The position numbers were made by a program, and so were the translations under genes. From NCBI GenBank assembly GCA_021186555.1, contig JAJKFL010000010.1:21492586-21556585 (forward strand): a stretch of DNA of 64,000 nt, in the 5' to 3' direction. The notes below the pieces were generated by a model, which saw only the letters and a list, made by a program, of their open reading frames with translations, made no database searches and had not been told where the DNA came from. This document shows, piece after piece, positions 41,861 through 51,944 of the stretch. The DNA comes from Reticulitermes speratus. Its lineage: Eukaryota > Arthropoda > Insecta > Blattodea > Rhinotermitidae. Every line of letters begins with the position of its first letter. Position 1 is the first letter of the stretch.

Positions 41861-42394
41861 AACAATAACCCTCTACACCTACAGTGAGTAGGTAGATGTC
41901 TGACTGAGGAAGAAAGAGAACACAAACAAAGTTAGAAGTTAAAATTCGACTTCTTCTTGTTGTCTTTCTCCTCCAGTTTGCTGCAGCCCACAGTAAGGCT
42001 TGATCTTCACCAATGTCACTCCATTGATCACCATCGCAGCCAACTGCAACCTGTGACCTTCACTACATTATTACCACGACAACAATTTTTCCTTCCATCT
42101 ACGAATTCCAAGAATCCGACGTGTTTATATACTGTATATATATATATATATATGACGCCTCCTCCTCTGTCGTCTGTCCGTTCTTGTGGTACTTTCCGGC
42201 TTGGCTGAACTTCTCTACAGATCTGGGCTTTATTTTCTCTGAACAGTTTTTCCATCCTGTTCGGTTTTTCTGCTTTTGTTACTGTAATCATGTCAGGCTT
42301 ATCTTGCAACATGTGAAATTCAGAATTTATCTGATTCTCTGTTATCTTTTTTTATTCCTTTGTGACCTTTAAAAAGGTTATATATATATATGTA
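41861..42394. other. unassigned sequence
   Basis: Two short TA microsatellites (42137-42153 and 42379-42391). No gene. Confidence 0.35.
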
Positions 42395-42842
42395 TAAAGG
42401 AGTAGAGATATAGCTCCATTTACTCTTAACGTGGGAACTAGGGGGGAGATTGTTGAAATTCACGCCCCGGCCGTTTTGCATCTGGGGAAGAGCTCCCCTT
42501 ATCAGTTGAATATGAGGCTGGGTGAGCCCCGGAGCCGGTCCGGAAGTTTGGTGGAGAGAAATATATCTTGTCCCTGCCGGAAATTAAACAGGGACGCATC
42601 GAATATCCAGATATCTGAGCTCTTCTGGGATATTACCTGGCTTCGTGTGGTAATTGTTTACCGACGTTTGGGGACAAAGTATCGGTCTCATCTTTACGGG
42701 TCTGTTGTCCCGAAACGTCGGTAAACAATTACCACACGACTCCGGGTAATATCCCAGAAGAGCGTTGATCTCATCAACATCGCGGAGGAAGACTGTAATC
42801 AAGATGGAATGTCCAGCTCGTAGGCTGGCCACTGTATCGGCC
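42395..42842 (-). mobile_element. SINE family C split by a foldback insertion
   Basis: 42395-42588 corresponds to the 3' and middle part of family C in minus orientation (AGTAGAGATATAGCTCC..., CGCCCCGGCCGTTTTGC). The head region continues only after the insertion, at 42800-42842 (TCCAGCTCGTAGGCTGGCCA and TGTATCGGCCCC). This dates the foldback after the SINE. Confidence 0.7.
42589..42799. mobile_element. foldback element, same family as 21733-21946, nested in a SINE
   Basis: Left arm CTTCTGGGATATTACCTGGC...TTACCGACGTTTGGGGACAA; right arm TTGTCCCGAAACGTCGGTAA...GGGTAATATCCCAGAAGAGC; unique tail CATCAACATCGCGGAGGAAG at the right, matching the tail of the 21.7-kb copy. Confidence 0.8.
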
Positions 42843-43130
42843 CCCTCCTATTTTAACTGTATAATTTTAAATTGGTTTTTCTAAAATTGAGCCATTTTCG
42901 AGCAATTTTAAAATATTTGCATGGCTTTTATGTTATGGAACTTCGTTTAAGTTACTCCATTTGCGCGCCAGTTTTTCCTGCAGAACACACAGTCATATTT
43001 CTAAAATTTCGGCGACGGTTCGCCCTTTCAGCGAAGATTTTTAACTGTTTACTTCAAACCACGAAACCTCAGTTAAAAATCCATTTTACTTTACCAACTT
43101 AAGCACAATATCTTACAATAGTATCAATTT

Positions 43131-43173
43131 ACCCCTATACGTATTTCGGCTTGTTAATAGCCATCCTCAGGGT
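43131..43173 (-). ncRNA. hammerhead-like motif, left arm
   Basis: Minus strand: CTGAGGA, T, GGCT/AGCC hairpin, GAAA, ATACGTAT, A, GGGG. Stem I is weaker than in the right arm because one C is missing upstream (only two pairs). Confidence 0.5.
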
Positions 43174-43244
43174 GTCACAGTGTTAAAGCTTAGACTATAC
43201 ATCTATTGTATAAGTTGTTACATCCATGTAAGTAAAACAATAAA

Positions 43245-43290
43245 ACCCCCTGAGGATGGCTATTAACAAGCCGAAATACGTATAGGGGGT
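43245..43290 (+). ncRNA. hammerhead-like motif, right arm
   Basis: Stem I CCCC (43246-43249) with GGGG (43285-43288); CTGAGGA at 43250-43256; extra T; stem II GGCT/AGCC with a 7-base loop; GAAA at 43273-43276; palindromic ATACGTAT at 43276-43283; A43284 at the cleavage position. Confidence 0.6.
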
Positions 43291-43431
43291 AAATTGATAC
43301 TATTGTAAGATATTGTGCTTAAGTTGGTAAAGTAAATTTCAACTGTAATAAGATGCACGGTTAATATAACGTAAAACCACGAAACCTCAGGTTTCGATAC
43401 ATGAGTGCAGGTGGAAAGCAGAGAATAAATT

Positions 43432-43800
43432 AAGGCAGTGCCATGGCTCAGGCGGTTAGTCGTCGGTCTCTCACCGCGGAGGCCCGGGTTCGATCCCTAT
43501 TTACATTGAATGGGTCTTGTGAAATTGTGAACGGTGACAGGAGGTGGAATGTTGGTGATTGGACAATACCGCGGACAGCGTGAAATGGTGTATCTGTAGT
43601 TTACTATACAACAGTTGTAGATGGAAGTGATGATTGAATAAATGAGACATTTTAATAAAAAAAAATCCCGGGTCAGTCCATGTGGGATTTGTGGTGGACA
43701 AAGTGGCACTGTGACAGGTTTTTTTCCTCAGTACTTCAGTTTTCCCCTGTCAGTTTCATTCCACTGGTGCTCCATTAAAATCTAAAAATGAAAAGACTAA
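43432..43800 (+). mobile_element. SINE family B interrupted by a short retroposed insert
   Basis: Head GCCATGGCTCAGGCGGTTAG, TCTCACCGCGGAGGCCC and B box GGGTTCGATCCC end at about 43497. The family resumes at 43670 with GGTCAGTCCATGTGGGATTT and GTGGTGGACAAAGTGGCACT. The intervening piece is described separately. Confidence 0.8.
43498..43669 (+). mobile_element. processed-transcript-like insert with poly-A tail
   Basis: About 165 bp ending TGAATAAATGAGACATTTTA plus an A run. AATAAA at about 43637-43642 lies about 20 bases before the tail, as in a polyadenylated RNA. ATCCC on both sides (43493-43497 and 43665-43669) is a possible short target duplication. Source RNA not recognised. Confidence 0.55.
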
Positions 43801-44751
43801 TTATCGTTCTCTTCATCTTCATCACAGTGTTACACAATAAGCCTTAAGGCTGTGGTGCGTCCGTAGCATCTGCTGCGGGGCCCTTCACCACGCAAAAATA
43901 AAACTAGATGTCTTGGAGAGTTTCGTAGCCAAATGTGTGTACATTCAAACCGGATAATAGCGATTAACCCACCAACCACAAACCGTCTTTCTGAAGCACC
44001 AAAACAGCCATTTCGACATCTTCCTGTTTTATCAAATTACAAGTAGATATTCAAAGCTGTGCCCCCAACGGTAACTTCATCCATCTCCTATTCCTCTCAT
44101 TTTGGAACGGATATTGGCACATCTCTAAGAACGGATTTAATACACGACATCCTTGAAGTTCTGTAGCCATACCTGAACTTCACGTAACTACAAAATCTGT
44201 TTCCTTGCCTTCCCCATACAGATCTGCTTTCCACATTTCCTCTCGCTCAGTGATTAACTGCTTTCGGTTATACGATTTCTCTCCAGTCTGAAAAAAAAAA
44301 ATTGAAACATAAAAACGTCAGTTCAAAACCACTTTTCGCTGCTCGCCCCTTTTTTTTTTATTTATCATATTAGAGAGTAAGTTGCAGCTGGCGTTGTCTT
44401 GTATGAGTACTTGCATGATGGGAAGATACGGCTTGTGTATATACACACGATCTGTGAATTATAGCAGTGGATACGGTACTGCTATCTGTAGGGCGAACAG
44501 TAGAACTGTGTGGTATTTCAGTGACTTTATTGGTATTACGTTTTGATCCGTGGATACGAATATAAATATCTGCTGTAGTGTTTATGTAAAATACAAGAAG
44601 GACCGAACAAAATTCATCTTCAACGGTAAGAGGCTCAATAGCCTAAAGCTGCAGAGGTTCAGAAGAGGAAGAAGTAATACAAAATAGAGTATAGAGTTCA
44701 GTAGGAAAGTTTATATTGTCCATAACGTGCATTGTCGTAATAAAATTACAC
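43801..44751. other. unassigned sequence
   Basis: No gene recognised. Minus frame 44643-44831 overlaps the next foldback and is not supported. Confidence 0.35.
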
Positions 44752-44938
44752 AATATATTCACTCCAACAAAATACACTGTATTGTTTTTCAGATATTCTG
44801 TATTACACTGTTTTGTTAACCAATCCAACATGTTTCCACGAGAGATCGAAACATGTAGGATCGATTAGCGAGATATTGTATATAGGATATCTGAAAACAG
44901 TAGAGTTCATTTTGTTGTACTGGATATTGCGTGATTTC
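44752..44938. mobile_element. foldback relic with GAAACATGTAGGA core
   Basis: ATTACACAATATATTCACTC, CAACAAAATACACTGTATTG and TTTTTCAGATAT on the left are mirrored by ATATCTGAAAACAGTAGAG, CATTTTGTTG and ATATTGCGTGAT on the right. The centre has CATGTTTC and GAAACATGTAGGATCG in opposite orientations, but no CUGANGA segment, so the hammerhead-like core is broken. Confidence 0.6.
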
Positions 44939-45135
44939 AGTAGGAACTTGTAACACTTAAGTCATTCACAGTTCGGACTTTTAAAATAAAAATTAGAGCA
45001 CGACGTTTCGGAGACTACATCAGTTTCTGGCATAAGATAAAAGATTCGTTGAAGAACGTACTGAATTGCTGATATTTGAGTCCAGAGTTTAAGAGTGTCT
45101 TTATGTGGTAGTCACAGAAATGCTAAACGACCAGT

Positions 45136-46384
45136 TTAACTCTCTAAAGACTAGCGGTTATTTTAGGATCCACCAGGTTTAACGTTAAAAAATTCTACAG
45201 GGTGTTCACATTGCCTTTATGTATTTTATATGGACCTTAGAACAAACATCGACTTTTGTCTTAAGCAACATTAACGGATTGGTTTTTTATAACCGAGGTG
45301 GAGAGTGTTTACTGCGCGGTACGAACTGTATTTATGTGTTTTGTGTGGATCTCAGAACAAACAGCGATTATTTCACTGATACAGCATTTAAACTGATTGG
45401 TTTGAAACGAACGGATGTGTGTTTACTGCGCGGTACAGGACTGTAATTATTGTTTGTGTGGATCTCGAAACAAACGAGCATTTTACACTGTACAGCATAA
45501 CTGATTGGTTGTATAACTGAACGGAGTGTGTTACAGGCGTGTTACGGACTGTATTTATGTGTTTTGTGTGGACTCAGAACAAACAGCGATTTTTCACTGT
45601 AAGCAACATTAACTGACTGGTTTTTATAACTGAGAGAGAGTGTTTACTGCGCGGTACGGACTGTATTTATGTGTTTTGTGTGGATATGAGAACAAACAGC
45701 GATTATTTCACTGTACACATTAACTGACTGGTTTGTATAACTGAGACGGAGTGTGTTTACTGCGCGGTACGGACTGTATTTATGTGTTTTTTGGATCTGA
45801 GAACAAACAGCGATTATTTCACTGTACAACATTAACTGACTGGTTTGTATAACTGAGACGAGTGTGTTTACTGCGCGGTACGGACTGTATTTATGTGTTT
45901 TGTGTGGATCTCAGAACAAACAGCGATTATTTCACTGTACAACATTAACTGACTGGTTTGTATAACTGAGACGGAGTGTGTTTACTGCGCGGTACGGACT
46001 GTATTTATGTGTTTTGTGTGGATTCTGAGAACAAACAGCGATTATTTCACTGTACAACATTAACTGACTGGTTTGTATAACTGAGACGGAGTGTGTTTAC
46101 TGCGCGGTACGACTGTATTTATGTGTTTTGTGTGGATCTCAGAACAAACAGCGATTATTTCACTGTACAACATTAACTGACTGGTTTGTATAACTGAGAC
46201 GGAGTGTGTTTACTGCGCGGTACGGACTGTATTTATGTGTTTTGTGTGGATCTCAGAACAAACAGCGATTATTTCACTGTACAACATTAACTGACTGGTT
46301 TGTATAACTGAGACGGAGTGTGTTTACTGCGCGGTACGGACTGAGTTCTTATACAAAGCAGACACTTCGTCCTTAAAGGATTAA
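45136..46384 (-). mobile_element. piggyBac-like satellite-carrying element, best-bounded copy
   Basis: TTAA at 45136-45139 and 46381-46384. The inner ends TTAACTCTCTAAAGACTAGC and, inverted from the right, TTAATCCTTTAAGGACGAAG agree at 14 of 20 positions, including AAAGAC/AAGGAC. Left: common tail (inverse of GAATTTTTTAACGTTAAACC). Right: head leading to CAGTCCGTACC. Between lie about ten 114-bp units (about 45213-46343), the four leftmost heavily mutated with many small deletions. No transposase; a non-autonomous element dependent on a piggyBac-type transposase is inferred from the TTAA ends. Confidence 0.75.
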
Positions 46385-46391
46385 TTTATCC

Positions 46392-46598
46392 GTTACTGGG
46401 ATTGTGGGTTCGAATCCCGCCTAGGGCATGGATGTCTGTCTCTTGTGAGTGTTGTGTGTTGTCAGGTAGAGGTCTCTGCGACGGGCTGATCACTCGTCCA
46501 GAGGAGTCCTATCGAGTGTGGTGTGTCTGAGTGTGATCGTGAAGCGTCGAACAATGAGGCGGCCTAGGCCCCCCAAGGGGCTGTCAAGCCATTAAAAA
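46392..46598 (+). mobile_element. SINE family A, 5'-truncated
   Basis: Begins inside the tRNA head at GTTACTGGGATTGTGGGTTC and runs to GGCTGTCAAGCCATTAAAAA. It starts eight bases after the TTAA end of the satellite element. Confidence 0.9.
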
Positions 46599-47012
46599 AA
46601 TATGTTGTTGCCTATCTCTTTTTTTATTACTAATGCCTTTTTAAGTTATCAATATTCAGTGTAATATATTGGTTATATAGTATTTGATTCAAGAAACTGC
46701 ACAATCAATAATCCATAATGATTATTATTGATTGTGAAATCTGTTGGATCAAATACAGTATAACATGTTATGTTCACTTGTGCCTGTCATGCCGTACATG
46801 AAATGTCGTCTGACCTTGCAGGTATATCCGATATTTTATAAAGCATTATGAACCGAGTGTCATAGAAAGAAGACGAATGTCAGGTAACGACATGTAAATT
46901 GCAAGTAGACGAGCTTTATGTTGTGTCTGCAGAGTGGAACGAGAAGTAAACACCGCGTTCAAAAGTGACACATGTCGTGTTCCGTTAAATTATTTACATA
47001 TAATCGTTTCTT
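46599..47012. other. unassigned sequence
   Basis: Contains a small AT-rich palindrome near 46710-46740 (AATCAATAATCCATAATG / ATTATTATTGATTGTG). No gene. Confidence 0.35.
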
Positions 47013-47338
47013 ATCCCAGTGACCGCGCGGTCTAAGGCGCCGTTCTGCGGCTGCTGGGATTGCGGGTTCGAATCCCGCCGAGGGCATGTATGTCTCTATC
47101 TTGTGAGTGTTGTGTGTTGTCAAGTAGAGGTCTCTGCGACGGGCTGATCACTACTACAGAGGAGTCCTACCGAGTGTGGTGTGTCTGAGTGTGATCGTGA
47201 AGCCTCGATAATGAGGAGTGTTATGTGTCATTGTAGTACCACTGCAACCGGGTATAAACCCACTTGCAGTAATAAACAACATATATCTATATATATAAAG
47301 GAGGCCCAGGCCCACTAGGGGCTGTTGCGCAATTGGAA
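47013..47338 (+). mobile_element. SINE family A with an internal insertion near the 3' end
   Basis: ATCCCAGTGACCGCGCGGTC head (missing some bases before the B box), body to CTCGATAATGAGGA, then about 80 foreign bases (GTGTTATGTGTCATTGTAGT...), then the normal end GGAGGCCCAGGCCCACTAGG and an A-rich tail. The foreign piece contains ACCACTGCAACCGGGTATAA and a TA-rich stretch; its origin is unknown. Confidence 0.85.
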
Positions 47339-47575
47339 AAAATGGTTTTGTATTTTTATGACTTAAGACTTTGAATACTAATCAGAATCTACATTATATA
47401 ATAAAGATTCAGTTCGTACCTCAAAGACAACACAGTGTACTTAGGTTTGAAACGCTAGTTGGCAAGGCTGTGTACGACAGTAAGCATTGTTGATTGTAGA
47501 GATAACAAAAATTGATAATTATATAATTGGTAACTAAAACCGAAAAATGCACACAATTTTATGGAAATGTATAAT

Positions 47576-47763
47576 TGCCTCCATTTCTCATCCAAGTCTC
47601 CTGACTGCCTGCCAGATGGCTCTGGCGTGCACATCAGGATCGATAGAACACTAAGCGCGGCTAGCTGGCCGGTCTCCAGCTGCCACGAATGCGCATGACT
47701 TAGTAACCTCGACAAGAGGAGGCAAGAGGAGGCCCAGGCCCATACAGGGCTGTTGAGCCAAGA
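47576..47763 (+). mobile_element. chimera of SINE family E body and family A 3' end
   Basis: TTTCTCATCCAAGTCTCCTG, GCCAGATGGCTCTGGCGTGC and CGCGGCTAGCTGGCCGG match the middle of the family E copy at 54831-55203. After GACAAGAGGAGG the sequence becomes the family A end, GAGGCCCAGGCCCATACAGG and GCTGTTGAGCCAA. Indicates template switching or recombination. The 123-codon minus frame over it is a by-product. Confidence 0.7.
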
Positions 47764-47794
47764 ATTATTATTATTATCATAAACGTAGTAATAC

Positions 47795-47843
47795 CTCATA
47801 CGTGTTTCGGCCACTAATGTGGCCATCCACAGGGAGGTGCCTT
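47795..47843 (-). ncRNA. hammerhead-like motif with A6 changed
   Basis: Minus strand: ACCTC pairs with GAGGT as stem I; the core reads CTGTGGA (A6 to T); then T, a GGCCAC/GTGGCC hairpin with loop ATTA, GAAA, ACACGT. Stems are intact but the core change predicts loss of cleavage. Confidence 0.45.
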
Positions 47844-48401
47844 ACGAAGACAAATACGTCTGAATATATTAGCATTAAGGAATTAATATATTAGTAATTT
47901 AATTTTGCCACCTAAGTGGTTACTTGGATGTTAAAATGTCACTTGCACTTACGTCACCCCTGTATGCCGCTGTTGCACGGACATATTTTGGTTGCGGTGA
48001 CTTAACTGTGTGCAAAGTTTCTCCTCTGTCACGTCTTTCTGTGTATATATAACGTACGTGGGGTGTGGGGGTTTGCTTTCACGGCCTTTCTTGTTCAGAG
48101 GCATGCTGGGAAATGAAAGTACCATTTGTAAAGTTAATTGACTGTTCGTACGCTACATTCGTGTCTACATTCAGAGTGGTGTTTTTCTCTTGATATGCGC
48201 CTAGACATTAATGCTACTGAATTAAGATATTCATATCTTAGCATCCTTCAGCTTTTAGTGACTTGGAATTAAATGTGCTTGTAAGGAAACGTATGAAGAT
48301 TGTATTCTGGTTGTAATGCTGATAACAAGTAAATTGTTATTAGTATTCGTGCTCCGTATACTGAGTCCTTCTACTAAGTATTTCGAATGAACTTGATTTT
48401 T
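47844..48401. other. unassigned sequence
   Basis: Nothing recognised before the minisatellite. Confidence 0.35.
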
Positions 48402-50978
48402 GTAACATGAGTACAATACACTTTGTAACATCGGTACGATAAATTTGTAACATAGGTACAATTGACTTTGTAACATCGCTGCAATAGGCTTTGTAACATC
48501 GGTACAATAGACGTCTCGCACATCGGTACAAGAGACTTCGTAACACAGGTAGAATAAACTTTGTAACATCGGTGCAATAGGCTTTGTAACATCGGTACAA
48601 TACACTTTGTAACATCGGTGCAATAGGCTTTGTAACATCGGTACAATACACTTTGTAACATAGGTACAATTGACTTTGTAACATCGGTACAATAGACTTT
48701 GTAACATCGGTGCGATAAACTTTGTAGCATCGGTGCAATAGACTTTGTAACATCGGTACGATAAATTTGTAACATAGGTACATTGACTTTGTAACATCGC
48801 TCAAATAGGCTTTGTAACATCGGTGCAATAGACTTCGCAACATTGGTACAATAACTTCGTCACATCGGTACAAAACTTCGTAACACAGGTAGAATAGACT
48901 TTGTAACACGGTACAATAGACTTTGTAACATCGGTGCGATAAACTTTGTAACATCGGTGCAATAGACTTTGTAACATCGGTACGATACACTTTGTAACAT
49001 AGGTACAGTTGACTTTGTAACATCGGTACAATAGACTTTGTAACATGGTGCGTAAAAAAACTTTGTAGCATCGGTGCAATAGACTTTGTAACATCGGTAC
49101 AATATATTTCGTAACATCGGTACGATACACTTTGTAACATAGGTACAATTGACTTTGTAACATCGGTACAATACACTTTGTAACATAGGTACAAAAGACT
49201 TTGTAACATCGGTACAATAGATTTCTTAACATCGGTACGATACACTTTGTAACATAGGTACAATTGACTTTGTAACATCGGTACGATACACTTTGTAACA
49301 TAGGTACAATAGACTTTGTAACATCGGTGCGATAAACTTTGTAACATCGGTGCAATAGACTTTGTAACATCGGTACGATACACTTTGTAACATAGGTACA
49401 GTTGACTTTGTAACATCGGTACAATATATTTCGTAACATCGGTACGATACACTTTGTAACATCGGTACAATATATTTGTAACATCGGTACAATTATATTT
49501 CGTAACATCGGTACAATACACTTTGTAACATCGGTACAATAGACTTTGTAACATCGGTACAATATATTTCGTAACATCGGTACAATACACTTTGTAACAT
49601 AGGTACATTGACTTTGTAACATCGGTACAATAGACTTTGTAACATCGGTACAATAGACTTTGTAACATCGGTACATTGACTTTGTAACATCGGTACAATA
49701 GACTTTGTAACATCGGTACAATAGACTTTGTAACATCGGTACAATATCTTTCGTAACATCGGTACAATAGACATTTGTAACACCGGTACAATAGACTTTG
49801 TAACATCGGTTGCGATAAAACTTTGTAACTCGGGGCAATAGACTTTGTAACCATCGGATACGATACACTTGTAACTCGGTACAATAGACTTTGTAACATC
49901 GGTACAATATATTTCGTAACATCGGTACAATACACTTTGTAACATAGGTACAATTGACTTTGTAACATCGGTACAATAGACTTTGTAACATCGGTACAAT
50001 ACACTTTGTAACATCGGTACAATAGACTTTGTAACATCGGTACAATATATTTCGTAACATCGGTACAATACACTTTGTAACATAGGTACAATAGATTTCT
50101 TAACATCGGTACAAGAGACTTCGTAACACAGGTAGAATAGACTTTGTAACATCGGTACAATAGACTTTGTAACATCGGTACAATAGATTTCTTAACATCG
50201 GTACAAGAGACTTTGTAACATCGGTACAATAGACTTTGTAACACCGGTGCAATAGACTTTGTAACACCGGTACAATAGACTTTGTAACATCGGTGCGATA
50301 AACTTTGTAACATCGGTGCAATAGACTTTGTAACATCGGTACGATATATTTCGTAACATCGGTACAATACACTTTGTAACATAGGTACAATTGACTTTGT
50401 AACATCGGTACAATAATTTCTTAACATCGGTACAAGAGACTTTGTAACACCGGTACAATAGACTTTGTAACATCGGTGCAATAGACTTTGTAACACCGGT
50501 ACAATAGACTTTGTAACATCGGTGCGATAAACTTTGTAACATCGGTGCAATAGACTTTGTAACATCGGTACGATATATTTCGTAACATCGGTACAATACA
50601 CTTTGTAACATAGGTACAATTGACTTTGTAACATCGGTACAATATATTTCGTAACATCGGTACAATACACTTTGTAACATAGGTACAATTGACTTTGTAA
50701 CATCGGTACAATATATTTCGTAACATCGGTACGATACACTTTGTAACATAGGTACAATACACTTTGTAACATAGGTACAATAGACTTTGTAACATCGGTA
50801 CGATATATTTCGTAACATCGGTACAATACACTTTGTAACATAGGTACAATTGACTTTGTAACATCGGTACAATATATTTCGTAACATCGGTACGATACAC
50901 TTTGTAACATAGGTACAATTGACTTTGTAACATCGGTACAATAGACTTTGTAACATCGGTACAATAGTCTTTCTAACC
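48402..50978. repeat. large 23-bp minisatellite, about 112 units
   Basis: Unit GACTTTGTAACATCGGTACA plus ATA. Frequent variants: GGTGCAATA, GGTGCGATA, CATAGGTACAATT, ATATATTTCG and GGTACGATAC. Variants recur in fixed orders (for example ATATATTTCG, then TACGATACAC, then CATAGGTACAATTG), which reveals higher-order blocks of about 69-92 bp. The minus strand has almost no stop codons, giving an 874-codon frame at 48340-50964 with a 23-residue peptide period, and several nested frames. Since a 23-bp period cycles through all three frames, all give the same peptide and this is not evidence of a gene. Confidence 0.97.
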
Positions 50979-51835
50979 TGTCCCATGAATTTGCTTAGGG
51001 TACAGAATTTAAAAAAAAAAGTACAAAAGCCTCCAGTTTCACGACATTTTTACGAGTTCTAAAAATATCCAATAATAATTGTGCCAGATTAACAAGTGAG
51101 GACCCACACACTCGGATTTATTAATATGAACTGTCTGCCTTAGGAAGTCTCTAAGTAGGTTATGTTAATGCAGATGTATGGTCAAACCATTCCCCAGCTG
51201 TCTGCATATAAAAATGCCGTAACATCCATCTGCACTTCCCTCAGACGACTGTTAGGTTCTTTTAACTTCCAGACCTGCAAATGACAAGTCATGTCAACTG
51301 TCACATCTGAAAAATACCGGCGTCTGCTGGAGACGGGGTTGCATCCATCTCAGCTCACTCTTGTACGACGCTCTGATCCACCGTCACCAGAGGACTGCTG
51401 CAGTTCCACGAGTTACGTTGTCTCCAGTCGCAGATCTGTGGCCTCCAAACGCACAAAATACTAAGATATATTGTGAGCTCTTTCGGACTAAATTCCCTTC
51501 TTCTGACAGAAGAAATTATTCTGGATCCCTCTTGTGAGATCTGTGAGTAATTTCGCTAATAATTATGGGAAGCCCCGACACGGTATCTACACCACTGTCT
51601 GTTTGCCTGCTTTTTAGGCCTGTTCATTACTTTCCTCTCTTACTTTACGTGTTTCTATTCATTTACTCAGTCGCTCATTTCAATGATTCTTTTTGCCTTT
51701 TTGATCCTTATCCTGCCTTATGTTCGTTCCATACTTTCTGCTTTCTTCGCCCTCCCATAATACTGAGATTAATGCAGATAGATACAAAAGTTATAAACTT
51801 TAAATTATCACAGCGGTCTTACGGACGAGTCAAGT
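50979..51835. other. unassigned sequence
   Basis: No gene or repeat recognised. The plus frame 51565-51867 is hydrophobic but shows no known motif. Confidence 0.35.
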
Positions 51836-51935
51836 CTTCTGGGATGTTACGCTGTGTAGATAGGTAAATAGTTACCGACGTTTCGAAATGGATTCATGCC
51901 TTCGTCGTCTTATGCAGTCCTTTGTGACTTCGTGA
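51836..51935. mobile_element. foldback-family fragment
   Basis: TCTTCTGGGATGTTACGCTG then GTTACCGACGTTTCGAAATG and CATGCCTTCGTCGTC match one arm of the CGACGTTTCGAAA foldbacks. No inverted partner remains before the adjoining 68-bp array. Confidence 0.5.
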
Positions 51936-51944
51936 CTTTGCTGT

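Larger units (their letters stand above)
43073..43373. mobile_element. foldback element with two hammerhead-like motifs and a 17-bp direct repeat
   Basis: AAACCACGAAACCTCAG occurs at 43056-43072 and 43374-43390. Between them, TTTACTTTACCAACTTAAGC... is mirrored by ...GCTTAAGTTGGTAAAGTAAA. Each arm carries CTGAGGATGGCTATTAACAA then GCCGAAATACGTATAGGGG, in opposite orientation, facing outward from the centre. About 50 bp follow the right arm inside the duplication. The solo arm at 27.0 kb is from the same family. Confidence 0.8.

Noticed and set aside
44820..44870. Complete hammerhead-like motif at CATGTTTC...GAAACATGTAGGA
   Set aside because: The GAAA and palindrome part exists on both strands but no CUGANGA segment is present, so it is only called a foldback relic.
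45213..45700. Separate satellite family at the left of the 45-kb array
   Set aside because: The units align with the 114-bp consensus; differences are scattered substitutions and small deletions, consistent with decay or with sequencing error in this stretch.
47455..47826. 123-codon minus ORF
   Set aside because: Runs antisense through a chimeric SINE and a hammerhead-like motif.
48340..50964. 874-codon minus-strand ORF and overlapping frames as a large repetitive protein gene
   Set aside because: Lies wholly in a 23-bp minisatellite. All three frames give the same cyclic peptide, and the frame ends where the array ends.
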